Shown here: positions 26,724 through 35,519 of the stretch, piece by piece | Layout: each line of letters opens with the position of its first letter | Numbering within the stretch: the first letter of the stretch is position 1 | Assembly: GCF_007992075.1 (NCBI RefSeq) | Contig: NZ_BJZO01000037.1 | Location: forward strand, 1-39,422 | Direction of reading: 5' to 3' | Length of the DNA stretch: 39,422 nt | Origin: Pararhodospirillum oryzae | GTDB lineage: Bacteria > Pseudomonadota > Alphaproteobacteria > Rhodospirillales > Rhodospirillaceae | Notes under the pieces: model-generated | What the model was told of the DNA's origin: nothing | The model's input: only the letters and a program-made list of their open reading frames with translations | Database searches by the model: none | Translations under genes and position numbers: made by a program

Positions 26724-27542
26724 ATGGCCGATTATCCCGACTCCGATGCCCCCCCGCCCACGCGGGCCCTGCCCGATCTGGCGACGGTCCTGGGCATCGG
26801 CGGCGCCTTGGTCCTGATTTTGATCGCGCTGGTCCTGGGCGGATCGCCCGGGGCTTTTTTCGATGTCCCCTCGATTCTGATCGTTGTCCTGGGCACGCTG
26901 GCCGTCACCTTGGCCTCGTTCACCATGAAGGATGTCGGCGTCACGGGGGTGATGCTGGCGGGGACCTTGTTCCAGGGCGGGCGGGCGCCACGCTCCGCGG
27001 CCCTCAAGGTTTTGTCCCTGGCCGATTTCGCCCGCAAGCACGGGGTGCTGCGCTTCCAGGGGCAAATCCTGGAAGGCCTGCGCGACGACCCCTTCTTGCA
27101 CAAGGGGCTGGCGCTGGTTGTCGATGGTCTGCCCGAACCCGATGTCGAGGCCATCCTGGCCCAGGACATTCATGCCACCCAGCAGCGCCTGGCCCGGGCC
27201 ACGTCGGTGTTGCGCCGCGCGGCCGAGGTCGCGCCCGCCATGGGGCTGATCGGAACCTTGATCGGTTTGGTTCAGATGCTGGGCCACCTGGATGATCCGG
27301 GGGCGATCGGTCCGGGCATGGCCGTGGCCCTGCTGACCACTTTTTACGGCGCCATCCTGGGCAACGTGGTCTTCCTGCCGCTGGCCGGCAAGCTGGAGCG
27401 CAACGGCGCCGACGATACCCTGGTGCGGCGGATTTATCTGGTGGGGGTGTTGTCGGTGGCGCGCAAGGAAAACCCCCGTCGCCTGGAAATGCTGCTCAAC
27501 AGCGCCTTGCCTCCGGCCCAGCGCGTTGACTATTACGGCTGA
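26724..27542 (+). CDS. motA: Flagellar stator protein MotA/PomA family
   Basis: Ion-channel subunit of the flagellar stator, 272 residues. Four membrane segments are visible: about 21-40, 49-67, then after the large cytoplasmic loop PAMGLIGTLIGLVQML and MAVALLTTFYGAILGNVVFLPLAG, the family signature. The ATG at 26724 is chosen because upstream in-frame sequence is only the 57-bp repeat array; AGAGG lies ten bases before. In the torque loop ARKHGVLRFQ (R104, K105), the position where MotA/PomA usually has a conserved Glu appears to be Gln112. The partner MotB is not in the window. Whether the coupling ion is H+ or Na+ cannot be told. Confidence 0.88.
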   Translation: MADYPDSDAPPPTRALPDLATVLGIGGALVLILIALVLGGSPGAFFDVPSILIVVLGTLAVTLASFTMKDVGVTGVMLAGTLFQGGRAPRSAALKVLSLADFARKHGVLRFQGQILEGLRDDPFLHKGLALVVDGLPEPDVEAILAQDIHATQQRLARATSVLRRAAEVAPAMGLIGTLIGLVQMLGHLDDPGAIGPGMAVALLTTFYGAILGNVVFLPLAGKLERNGADDTLVRRIYLVGVLSVARKENPRRLEMLLNSALPPAQRVDYYG

Positions 27543-27608
27543 CGCGCCCACCGTGGCGCCCCCCCTGACGATGCCACGACCACGACCCCAACCCGGAGGA
27601 TGTGCCCC

Positions 27609-29003
27609 ATGCGCTTGCTGATCGTCGGTTCCCTGGAGGGACAGGTCGGCGAGGCCAGCCGCATGGCCGTTGAACGCGGGGCCCGGGTTTCCCAGGTGGG
27701 AAGCATAGACCGGGCGCTCGCCCACCTGCGCGAGGGCGCGGGGGCCGATCTGGTCATGATCGACGTGCGCCTGGACGTGGGGCGCCTGATTGCCGACATG
27801 ACGGCCGAGCGTCTTTCCACGCCGGTGGTCGCCTATGGCCTGGGCAACGACACGCCGGCGGCGGTGCGGGCCATCAAGGCGGGGGCGCGCGAGTACATTC
27901 CCCTGCCGCCCGACCCCGATCTGATCGCCGCCGTCCTGGAGGCGGTGGCCGAGGAGCATCACACCCTGGTCTTTCAAGATCCGGCCATGGCCGCCGTGGT
28001 GCGCCTGGCCGAGCAGGTGGCGCCCTCCGACGCCAGCGTGCTGATCACGGGCGAGTCCGGCACCGGCAAGGAGGTGATCGCGCGTCACATCCACCGCAAG
28101 AGCCGGCGGGCGGGGGGGCGGTTCATCGCCGTCAACTGCGCCGCCATTCCCGAGGGCTTGCTGGAATCCGAACTGTTCGGCCACGAAAAAGGCGCCTTCA
28201 CCGGCGCGGTGGCGCGGCGGGTCGGTCGCTTCGAGGAAGCGAACGGGGGCACCTTGCTGCTTGATGAAATCAGCGAGATGGACGTGCGCTTGCAAGCCAA
28301 GCTGCTGCGGGTGCTGCAAGAACGCGAGATCGATCGGTTGGGCGGCCGCCAGCCGGTCAAGGTCGACGTGCGCATCCTGGCCACGTCCAACCGCGACATG
28401 GACGCCATGGTGCGCCAGGGCGCCTTCCGCGAGGATCTGTATTTCCGCTTGAACGTCATCACCCTGGCCCTGCCGCCCCTGCGCCAGCGCCCGGAGGATA
28501 TCGACCTCCTGGCCGACCATTTCGCGCGCAAGTTCGCCGAGGCCAATGGCATGCCCCGTCGGCCCCTGGCCGGGACGGCCCGCGCTCTTTTGCGCACCCA
28601 TTCCTGGCGCGGCAACGTGCGCGAGCTGGAAAACACGCTGCACCGGGCCGTGCTGCTGGCCAGCGGCCCCGAAATTGGCGCCGATGCCATTCTTCTGACC
28701 GGGAGAAATCCGTCCGTGGCCCCCCCCGGCGCCACCTCCGTGGCCAGCGAACCGGCCGGGACACCGTCCCCGGGCGCGGCGTCGGCGGGCAATCCCCTGG
28801 TCGGGCCCCTGGTCGGACGCACGGTTTCCGAAGTGGAACGCGATCTCATCTTGGACACCTTGCGCCATACCCTGGGCAACCGGACCCATGCCGCGACCAT
28901 CCTGGGCATTTCGATCCGGACCTTGCGCAACAAACTCAAGCAATATGCCGAGGAGGGCATGGCCGTGCCGCCCCCGGGCGCCGGGGAGGCCGGGGCTTCC
29001 TGA
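27609..29003 (+). CDS. flbD: Sigma-54-dependent flagellar regulator FlbD
   Basis: Enhancer-binding activator of sigma-54 promoters for later flagellar genes, like FlbD of Caulobacter. The ATG at 27609 has GGAGG nine bases upstream; an in-frame ATG at 27600 overlaps that site. The protein has 464 residues. The N-terminal receiver-like domain (1-115) keeps D52 (MIDVRLD) but lacks the acidic pair and the lysine of a normal receiver, an atypical state also known in FlbD. The AAA+ domain has Walker A GESGTGKE (148-155) and the sigma-54 contact loop GAFTGA (195-200). A Fis-type helix-turn-helix is at about 413-455 (NRTHAATILGISIRTLRNKL). It lies between motA and flhA. Confidence 0.93.
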   Translation: MRLLIVGSLEGQVGEASRMAVERGARVSQVGSIDRALAHLREGAGADLVMIDVRLDVGRLIADMTAERLSTPVVAYGLGNDTPAAVRAIKAGAREYIPLPPDPDLIAAVLEAVAEEHHTLVFQDPAMAAVVRLAEQVAPSDASVLITGESGTGKEVIARHIHRKSRRAGGRFIAVNCAAIPEGLLESELFGHEKGAFTGAVARRVGRFEEANGGTLLLDEISEMDVRLQAKLLRVLQEREIDRLGGRQPVKVDVRILATSNRDMDAMVRQGAFREDLYFRLNVITLALPPLRQRPEDIDLLADHFARKFAEANGMPRRPLAGTARALLRTHSWRGNVRELENTLHRAVLLASGPEIGADAILLTGRNPSVAPPGATSVASEPAGTPSPGAASAGNPLVGPLVGRTVSEVERDLILDTLRHTLGNRTHAATILGISIRTLRNKLKQYAEEGMAVPPPGAGEAGAS

Positions 29004-29081
29004 GCCGATCCCTTGTGAACGCACACCCGGGGCCACGAACCAGCACGGTGAAGCCCCCCCAACCGGCGGAGCATGACACCC

Positions 29082-31232
29082 ATGGCCGAGGAGACGAACG
29101 CCAAGCGGATCGCCGGCCCCAACGCTGGCCCCGAGGGCGGCGGCGGAGCCGACATCGGCGCCGTTGGGCGGCGTTTGATCCAGGTTCTGACCAGTGGCGA
29201 GGTGGCCTTGCCGCTGGGCCTGGTTCTGATCCTGGTTGTCTTGATTCTACCCATGCCGCCCTGGCTGCTCGACATCTTCCTGGCGATGTCGCTGACCTTG
29301 GCCGTGCTGATTTTGATGACGGTGATTTTCATTCGAAAATCATTGGAGTTCAACACCTTCCCCATGGTGTTGCTGATCTCGACCCTGTTTCGCCTCGCGC
29401 TTAACCTGGCCTCCACCCGCCTGATCCTGGCCCAGGGCCATGAGGGCACCGCCGCCGCCGGCCACGTCATCCAGGCTTTTGGCGGCTTCATCATGGGGGG
29501 GAACTTTGTTATCGGCGTGATTGTGTTCGCCATCCTGGTGCTGGTCAATTTCATGGTCATCACCAAGGGCGCGACCCGTATCGCCGAAGTCACGGCCCGC
29601 TTCACCCTGGACGCGATGCCCGGCAAGCAGATGGCCATCGATGCCGACCTGTCGTCGGGCCTGATCGACGAGAACGAAGCCCGGCAGCGCCGCGAGGACA
29701 TGCAAAAGGAAGCCGACTTCTTCGGCGCCATGGATGGTGCCTCGAAGTTCGTGCGGGGCGACGCGATCGCCGGCATCATCATCACGGTGATTAACATCGT
29801 GGGCGGCATGATTGTCGGCATGGCGCAAAACAGCCTGTCGTTCCAGGAAGCGGCCGAAACCTACACCGTGCTGACCGTGGGCGATGGTCTGGTCAGCCAG
29901 ATTCCGGCCCTGATCATCTCGGTCGCGGCCGGCGTGATGGTTTCGAAGGGCGGACTGACCGTTTCGGCGGAATCGGCGCTGATCGACCAGTTCACCGCCT
30001 ACCCCAAGGCCCTTGGCCTGAGCGCGTTCCTGGCCGCGATTCTGGGCATTGTTCCGGGCACGCCCTTCTTGCCGTTCATGGTGCTGGCGGGGCTCACGGG
30101 AACGACTGCCTGGTGGCTATCAAGGCGCAATAATCAGCTTAGATTGCAAAAAGCCGAGGAGGAGACGGCCGCCGCGGCGGCGGCGGCGCCCCCGGCCGAG
30201 GAGCCCATCTCGACCGCGCTCAAGATCGATCTGGTTCGCCTGGAGTTGGGCTATGGCCTTTTGTCCCTGATCAACAGCGCCCACAACCAGCGCCTGACCG
30301 ACCAGATCAAGGCGTTGCGCCGGGCCCTGGCCACCGACATGGGCTTTGTCATGCCCCCGGTGCGCATCCAGGACAACATGCAGCTTTCAGCCAACACCTA
30401 CCGCATTTACATCAAGGAAGTGGAGGCGGGCACGGGGGACCTGCGGCCCAACATGCTGCTGGTCATGGACCCGCGCGGCCAGGAAATCACCTTGCCCGGC
30501 GAGAAGACCCACGAGCCCACCTTCGGCCTGCCGGCGGTGTGGGTGGACCTGTCCAACCGGGAAGAGGCCATGTTCCGGGGCTACACGGTGGTTGATCCGC
30601 CCACGGTCATCACCACCCACCTGACCGAGATGGTCAAGGACCACATGGCCGAGCTGCTGTCGTATGCCGAAACCCAGAAGCTGATGAACGACCTGGACAA
30701 GGAGCAGCAAAAGCTGGTGGCCGATCTGATCCCGTCCCAGATCACGCTGTCGGGGGTGCAGCGGGTGCTGCAAAGCCTGCTGTCGGAACGGGTATCGATC
30801 CGCGACCTGCCCACCATCCTGGAAGGCATCGCCGAGGCGTGCGGGGCGACGCGCAACATCACCATGATTACCGAGCATGTGCGCACCCGCCTGGCCCGCC
30901 AGCTGTCGGACGCCAACGTCAACGAGGAAGGAATCGTGCTGCTGGTGACCTTGTCGCCGCAGTGGGAAGCCACCTTCGCCGAATCCCTGCTGGGCCAAGG
31001 CGACGAGCGCCAGCTTTCCATGCCGCCCAGCCGCTTGCAGGAGTTCATTGTCGCGGTGCGTCAGACCTTCGAGCGTTTCGCGATGAAGGGCGATGCCCCG
31101 GTGCTGCTGACCAGCCCCATGATCCGCCCCTACGTGCGTTCGATCGTGGAACGCTTCCGGCCGATGACCGTGGTCATGAGCCAGAACGAAATCCACCCCA
31201 AGGCCCGCATCAAGACCCTGGGGCAGATTTAA
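29082..31232 (+). CDS. flhA: Flagellar export gate protein FlhA
   Basis: Main membrane component of the flagellar type III export gate. The ATG at 29082 is preferred over 29073 because GGAG (29068-29071) is ten bases before the former and only one before the latter; this gives 716 residues. About eight membrane segments occupy the first 320 residues, with the conserved FHIPEP-type loop region around LDAMPGKQMAIDADLSSGLI and DGLVSQIPALIIS. The C-terminal cytosolic domain (about 345-716) binds chaperone-substrate complexes: LELGYGLLSLIN, RDLPTILEGIAEA and PVLLTSPMIRPYVRSIVERF. flhB, fliR and fliQ do not follow; the next gene is convergent. Confidence 0.95.
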   Translation: MAEETNAKRIAGPNAGPEGGGGADIGAVGRRLIQVLTSGEVALPLGLVLILVVLILPMPPWLLDIFLAMSLTLAVLILMTVIFIRKSLEFNTFPMVLLISTLFRLALNLASTRLILAQGHEGTAAAGHVIQAFGGFIMGGNFVIGVIVFAILVLVNFMVITKGATRIAEVTARFTLDAMPGKQMAIDADLSSGLIDENEARQRREDMQKEADFFGAMDGASKFVRGDAIAGIIITVINIVGGMIVGMAQNSLSFQEAAETYTVLTVGDGLVSQIPALIISVAAGVMVSKGGLTVSAESALIDQFTAYPKALGLSAFLAAILGIVPGTPFLPFMVLAGLTGTTAWWLSRRNNQLRLQKAEEETAAAAAAAPPAEEPISTALKIDLVRLELGYGLLSLINSAHNQRLTDQIKALRRALATDMGFVMPPVRIQDNMQLSANTYRIYIKEVEAGTGDLRPNMLLVMDPRGQEITLPGEKTHEPTFGLPAVWVDLSNREEAMFRGYTVVDPPTVITTHLTEMVKDHMAELLSYAETQKLMNDLDKEQQKLVADLIPSQITLSGVQRVLQSLLSERVSIRDLPTILEGIAEACGATRNITMITEHVRTRLARQLSDANVNEEGIVLLVTLSPQWEATFAESLLGQGDERQLSMPPSRLQEFIVAVRQTFERFAMKGDAPVLLTSPMIRPYVRSIVERFRPMTVVMSQNEIHPKARIKTLGQI

Positions 31233-31238
31233 CCGGAA

Positions 31239-31267
31239 GGCCTGGGCACGGGCGCCCTGCCCAGGCC
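31239..31267. terminator. Hairpin between convergent flhA and GH114-like genes
   Basis: GGCCTGGGCA (31239-31248) pairs perfectly with TGCCCAGGCC (31258-31267). The 9-base loop CGGGCGCCC contains the palindrome GGGCGCCC. It lies six bases after the flhA stop and 23 before the end of the convergent gene, so it probably stops transcription from both sides. Only a short T-run (GTTT) follows on the plus strand. Confidence 0.6.
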
Positions 31268-31290
31268 GCTGTTTCCCGGGGGGGCCGGGA

Positions 31291-32427
31291 TCAGATCGGC
31301 ATCAGCGCCTCGGCGCGCAGGAACGTGGTCACGCCATCGAACATGATTCCGTCGAAGCCCAGATCCATCAGGCTGGCGAAGCCCTTGCCCATCAGGGCCA
31401 GCCATTCCGGATTGGTCATGTCCACCCAGTAGGTGCCGGAAATACCCGGGAAATAGCCGGTGATCCAGGCCGGGTTGCCCACCCGCCATTCAGGCTTCCA
31501 GTAGGGCAGGGTATCCTGGGCCAGCCCCAAGGTGAGGCGCGCGATCACGAATCGCCGGCCTCCCAGGGCCTTGAGCTTCAGGTGGTCCACCTGCTCCTTG
31601 GTCAGGGCCTCGTTGCCGTTGAAGAACGGATCGACGATCAGCAGGTCGTGGTTGGTCAAGGCCAGGGCCTTGAGCCAGTCGTTCATGCGCTCGTAGCCGT
31701 GGGGATCCAGGGCGACGAGAAGGGTCCTGACCTTGGAAAAGGTTCGCACGCTGTCCAGGGTTTCGCCCACGGGGCGGGCCAGGGAAACCCTGCCGAAGGG
31801 GTGCAAGGCGTCGGTGGTGGTCGCGGCCAGCACGCCCTCGGTGCCGGCGTGCAACACGGCATCGGCGGCCGTCTTGTCGTCGGGGCACCGCTCCAGGGTG
31901 AAGACCTTCAGATCAAGGGCCTGGAGACGGCCCAGGCCCGCCGATTCCAAGGTGTTCGTGATGGGGGGGCAATAGCGCTGGTCCATCACCACGCCGGCGA
32001 TGTTGCGCACGAAGCGCCGGTGTGGGGCGCCCAGCGGCAGTTGTTCAATCAAGGTCGCCGGGGCGCCCGGCGGAGCCGTGATCTCGGCCACCGCCTGGTC
32101 GCGGGCGGTTTGGGTGGCCAGCATTTCGCCGCCCCGCACCAGGATCTTGAACTCGGGATCGCGCTTGTGGGCGTACTCGGCCAGGGTGTTGAGGATTTCG
32201 CGCACCGGCTCGCGCAGGTCGGGGATCCTGGTGGGGGCCACGTCGAGAGGCGGATCCTTGTACACCCATTCCGAGATGTCGCGGCCGTCGATAATGACGG
32301 GAATCCGATGCGAATCCTGGGCCCGGGCGGGGGAGGAGGGGGGAACCAGCCCGGCCAGCAGCACGGCCAGGGGGGCCAGAAGGGCACGGGCCAGAAGGGC
32401 ACGGGAGCGACGGGGCATCACGGGCAT
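31291..32427 (-). CDS. Exported GH114-like (TM1410/endo-alpha-1,4-polygalactosaminidase) protein
   Basis: A 378-residue protein with a signal peptide (hydrophobic residues about 11-29, likely cleavage after ARA near 36). The rest resembles the TIM-barrel GH114 / TM1410-MJ1477 family: FKILVRGGEML, the YWKPEWRVGNPAW motif, TYWVDMTNPEWLALM and GFDGIMFDGVTTF, with LLIVDPFFNG supplying an acidic strand end. Some members cleave alpha-1,4-linked galactosamine polymers; for this protein activity and substrate are inferred from fold only. The ATG at 32427 has GGAG nine bases upstream and overlaps the stop of the flavoprotein gene by ten bases, so the two are co-translated. Confidence 0.7.
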   Translation of the reverse strand: MPVMPRRSRALLARALLAPLAVLLAGLVPPSSPARAQDSHRIPVIIDGRDISEWVYKDPPLDVAPTRIPDLREPVREILNTLAEYAHKRDPEFKILVRGGEMLATQTARDQAVAEITAPPGAPATLIEQLPLGAPHRRFVRNIAGVVMDQRYCPPITNTLESAGLGRLQALDLKVFTLERCPDDKTAADAVLHAGTEGVLAATTTDALHPFGRVSLARPVGETLDSVRTFSKVRTLLVALDPHGYERMNDWLKALALTNHDLLIVDPFFNGNEALTKEQVDHLKLKALGGRRFVIARLTLGLAQDTLPYWKPEWRVGNPAWITGYFPGISGTYWVDMTNPEWLALMGKGFASLMDLGFDGIMFDGVTTFLRAEALMPI

Positions 32428-33551
32428 GGGGCATTCTCCACGACCAGGTCGGCCAAGGCCAGACACGACGTCAGACCGGGGGATTCAATACCATAAAGCG
32501 CCATGTATCCAGGGATCCCGGTGTCGGCCGGGCCGTGGACCACGAAATCGTGGGCCGGCTCCCCCGGGGCCTGGATCTTGGGACGCACGCCCGCGTAGTC
32601 GGGCTGAAGCCGGCCGGGATCAAGATCGGGCCAGTAGCGGCGGATGGCATCGACAAAGGGAAGCACCCGGCCAGGATCCACCCGGTAGTCCAAGGCGTCG
32701 GGCCCGGCCGGGGTGATCCATTCGGCATCGGGGCCAAAGCGGCCGCGTCCGCCCAGGTCGCGCGTGTAGTGCAGCCCCAGGGAGTCCTCGCCCGGGGTAG
32801 GATAAATCAGGCGCGAGAACGGCGCCCGGCCCGAGAGGCTGAAGTAGCTGCCCTTGCAGAAATGTTGCGCCGGCAGGGGGTCGGGACGCACCCCGGCCAT
32901 GGCCCGCGACAAGGGCAGGGCGCCGTGGCCGGCGGCGTTGATCACCAGGCGGGCGGAAAGGGTCATCGGATCGGCCCCGCCCACCGCCAACGCCACGCCC
33001 CCGGCGGGGTCGGCCCGTCCGCCCAGGACCGGCGCGTGGGGGACGAACAAGGCGCCGTGGGCCTCGGCCTCGCCCAGCAGCGCCAGCATCAAGGCGTGGG
33101 TATCGACAATGCCGGTTTCGGGCGAGTGCAAGGCGGCGGCGCAGCGCAAGGCCGGCTCCAGGGCCGTGGCGTCGCGCGCCGACAGCCAGCGCAGATCCAC
33201 TCCGGCGGCTTTGGCCCGTTCTTGCACCTGGCCAAGACGGGTCCGTTCGGCCTCGCCGCCCTCGATCGAGGCCACGATCAGCTTTTCGCAGGCAAGATGG
33301 GTGACCCCGTGGTCCGCGCAAAAGGCATACAAGGCCTTGCGTCCGGCCACGCACAGCCGGGCCTTCAGGCTGCCCGGGGCATAATAAACGCCGGCATGGA
33401 TCACCTCGCTGTTGCGAGAGGAGGTCTGGGTGCCGAAGGTTTCGGCGGCCTCCAGAAGCATCACCTCGCGGCCCTTGCGGGCCAGGGCGCGCGCCAGGGC
33501 CAGCCCGACCACGCCCGCCCCCACCACCACGCAGTCGACCCGTTCCGTCAT
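32418..33551 (-). CDS. lhgO: FAD-dependent oxidoreductase, L-2-hydroxyglutarate oxidase-like
   Basis: A 377-residue DAO-family flavoprotein. The FAD-binding GAGVVGLALARALARKG is at 11-27, the acidic residue ending the second strand is in MLLEA, and SSRNSEVIHAGVYYAPGSLK (about 43-62) is the signature of L-2-hydroxyglutarate dehydrogenases/oxidases (LhgO/YgaF, L2HGDH). The C-terminal DYAGVRPKI and YMALYGIESPGLTSCLALA also fit. The likely reaction is L-2-hydroxyglutarate to 2-oxoglutarate; a related 2-hydroxyacid cannot be excluded. The ATG has GGAG-type purines upstream. The stop overlaps the start of the GH114-like gene, an unexpected pairing. Confidence 0.82.
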   Translation of the reverse strand: MTERVDCVVVGAGVVGLALARALARKGREVMLLEAAETFGTQTSSRNSEVIHAGVYYAPGSLKARLCVAGRKALYAFCADHGVTHLACEKLIVASIEGGEAERTRLGQVQERAKAAGVDLRWLSARDATALEPALRCAAALHSPETGIVDTHALMLALLGEAEAHGALFVPHAPVLGGRADPAGGVALAVGGADPMTLSARLVINAAGHGALPLSRAMAGVRPDPLPAQHFCKGSYFSLSGRAPFSRLIYPTPGEDSLGLHYTRDLGGRGRFGPDAEWITPAGPDALDYRVDPGRVLPFVDAIRRYWPDLDPGRLQPDYAGVRPKIQAPGEPAHDFVVHGPADTGIPGYMALYGIESPGLTSCLALADLVVENAPCP

Positions 33552-33614
33552 GGGAGGATCTCCATCCGTTTCAAGGCCGGAAGGGGGCGAGGGCCCACGA
33601 CCGTTCCGTTCAGA

Positions 33615-34175
33615 TCAATGGGGCTGAGCCGTCAGCCCGGCGGCGCGGCGGTTTTCCACCAGCAAGAGGACCGCGCGGAACGGCGCCACCAGCCCCAGGG
33701 CAAACGCGAGCTTCACCGCCAGGTCGCCCAGCCCCCATGTGAACCAGGGCAGGCCGGTGCCGGCGAAGGCCAGCGAGAAGAACACGGTGGTATCAAGCAC
33801 CGAGGCAATGAACGACGACACCAGGGGCGGCATCCACCACACCCGCCCGCGCAGGCGGTTGAAAACGTGGATGTCGGAAAGCTGCGAGGTCAGGAAGGCG
33901 GCGCCCGAGGCCAGGGCGATCCGGGGATCGGCCAGCCACAAGCTGAGGATCACGGCCAGCGCGAAGCCCACCCCCGCCACCAGGCGGGCCCGGCCCGGGC
34001 CGACGAGGCGGTTGGTCAGATCGGTGACCAGGAAGGCGGCCGGATAGGTGAAGGCGCCCCAGGTCAGCCAGTCATTGATCGCGAACTGGACCAGATAATT
34101 CGACGACACCACCACCACGGCCATGGCCGCCACCGGAAGGGCACCGGTTACAAGCAGGGATCTTGAGGAGGGCAT
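33615..34175 (-). CDS. yhhQ: Queuosine precursor transporter YhhQ (VUT family)
   Basis: Inner-membrane importer of the queuosine precursor preQ0 (and possibly preQ1), 186 residues with about six hydrophobic segments. It has NYLVQFAINDWLTWGAFTYP, FLVTDLTNRLVGPGRAR and the TSQLSDIHVFNRLR...WWMPPLVSSFIASVLDTTVFF region typical of the VUT/ECF-like family DUF165. The ATG at 34175 is chosen because homology begins there and AGGA lies about ten bases upstream; a longer in-frame reading is unlikely. It is separated from the flavoprotein gene by 63 bases and is divergent from the DUF29 genes. I see no preQ1 riboswitch in its leader. Confidence 0.88.
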   Translation of the reverse strand: MPSSRSLLVTGALPVAAMAVVVVSSNYLVQFAINDWLTWGAFTYPAAFLVTDLTNRLVGPGRARLVAGVGFALAVILSLWLADPRIALASGAAFLTSQLSDIHVFNRLRGRVWWMPPLVSSFIASVLDTTVFFSLAFAGTGLPWFTWGLGDLAVKLAFALGLVAPFRAVLLLVENRRAAGLTAQPH

Positions 34176-34443
34176 GGCAGGGCGTCCTGTTCCGGAAAGG
34201 ATTTCGGGTCGATGGTCGATGGGGGAGGCTTTCTCGTACCCCGGTTGGTCCTCGGACGCAAGGCCACGCCCGGCCTTCGCGGGATGACGGGCGGTCCTTT
34301 CCGTGCTAGGACAGGGTACTCTTGAACCCCCTCTGGTGCATCGCGCGAGCCCATCAAGGGCCGTGGGCGGGCCTGATCGCCGGACGCGGCGAACGGACGA
34401 AGGCGCGATGGACGACAGCGGCTTGACCGAGGGAGTGGTGCCC

Positions 34444-34884
34444 ATGAGCGGAACCCTTTACGAAACCGACTTCTACGCCTGGGCCAACGAACAGGCGGCT
34501 TTGTTGCGCTCCGGCAAGTTGTCCCTGGCCGATATTGAAAACATCGCCGAGGAAATCGAGAGCATGGGCAAGAGCGAGAAGAGGGAATTTGTAAACAGGT
34601 TAACCGTCCTCATGCTCCATTTGCTCAAGTGGAAATCCCAGCCCCTGCTCCAGGGAGCTTCCTGGAGAACGACCATTCGCATTCAGAGGATCGATATCAC
34701 CGATCACCTTCAAGACAATCCTAGCCTTCGGGCTCAAATCCCCGAAATCATGGCCCGTGCTTATACCAAGGCGCGCGTGAAAGCCGCCGCGGAAACCGGC
34801 ATGAGCGAGGAGACCTTTCCGGCCGAATGCCCCTGGTCCTTCGACCAGATCATGGATGGCGCGTTCTGGCCGGATCAGCCCTGA
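34444..34884 (+). CDS. DUF29 family protein, copy 1
   Basis: A 146-residue soluble protein of the DUF29 family, function unknown. Typical features: LYETDFYAWANEQAALLRSG at the start, DIENIAEEIESMG, LTVLMLHLLKW and the ending FPAECPWSFDQIMDGAFWPD. No signal peptide or membrane segment. The ATG at 34444 follows GAGGGAG; an in-frame ATG at 34408 exists only in this copy, because the second unit is out of frame there. It shares 41 of its first 42 residues and all of its last 22 with copy 2 but only about half of the 82 residues between. DUF29 proteins are often present as several paralogues in a genome. Confidence 0.85.
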   Translation: MSGTLYETDFYAWANEQAALLRSGKLSLADIENIAEEIESMGKSEKREFVNRLTVLMLHLLKWKSQPLLQGASWRTTIRIQRIDITDHLQDNPSLRAQIPEIMARAYTKARVKAAAETGMSEETFPAECPWSFDQIMDGAFWPDQP

Positions 34885-34912
34885 CGGCACGGCGGGGCAG
34901 ACCGCTGCCCGG

Positions 34913-34954
34913 CTGATTGCCAACGTGGTTGTGCCTTTTCGGGTCTTACTCTGG
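34913..34954 (+). repeat. Degenerate palindromic repeat after DUF29 copy 1
   Basis: CTGATTGCCAACGTGGTTGTG then CCTTTTCGGGTCTTACTCTGG keeps the right arm and tail of the repeat family, but the left CCGAAA arm is lost. It aligns with the intact copy at 35520-35561 because both are part of the duplicated DUF29 units. Confidence 0.6.
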
Positions 34955-35050
34955 CGACCCGAGGTGGACGAGGATGTCGAGGATATCTCTGTGGCTGGCC
35001 TGATGAAGGCACGACGGACGACAGCGGTTTTGACCGAGGGAGTGGTGCCC

Positions 35051-35491
35051 ATGAGCGGAACCCTTTACGAAACCGATTTTTACGCCTGGGCAAATGAGCA
35101 GGCGGCTTTGTTGCGTGCCGGCAAGCTTTCCCTGGCCGATATTGAAAACATCGCCGAGGAAATCGAAAGCATGGGAAGGACCGAACAGCGTGAACTGGAA
35201 AGCCGCTTGACGGTTCTGCTTCTCCATCTCTTGAAGTGGCGCTTTCAACCCACCCATCGCGGAGGATCCTGGGAAGCGACCATCCGTGTTCAGCGTCGTG
35301 ATCTTGCCCGACACATTGACCGCAATCCCAGCTTGAAACCCAAGATTCCAGACGCCACCAGCTACGCCTACGAGAACGCCAGGATCGAAGCCAGTGCTGA
35401 AACCGGCTTTGCGGAAGCGATTTTTCCGGCCGAATGCCCCTGGTCCTTCGACCAGATCATGGACGGGGCGTTCTGGCCGGATCAGCCTTGA
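35051..35491 (+). CDS. DUF29 family protein, copy 2
   Basis: A 146-residue paralogue of the preceding gene in the same orientation, 166 bases downstream. The N-terminal 42 residues differ from copy 1 at one position and the last 22 are identical; the middle (43-124) is about 51% identical by my count (42 of 82). Differences in the 5' 126 bases are nearly all synonymous, whereas the last 70 bases and the 3' flank differ at only a few positions. The ATG at 35051 follows GAGGGAG. Function is unknown. Both copies lie between yhhQ and ygiQ, which gives no clear functional context. Confidence 0.85.
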   Translation: MSGTLYETDFYAWANEQAALLRAGKLSLADIENIAEEIESMGRTEQRELESRLTVLLLHLLKWRFQPTHRGGSWEATIRVQRRDLARHIDRNPSLKPKIPDATSYAYENARIEASAETGFAEAIFPAECPWSFDQIMDGAFWPDQP

Positions 35492-35519
35492 CGGCACGGC
35501 GGGACAGGCCGCTGCCCGG

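Noticed and set aside
34176-34443. preQ1 riboswitch in the yhhQ leader
   Set aside because: I could not find the short hairpin followed by an A-rich pairing segment typical of preQ1 type I aptamers on the minus strand.
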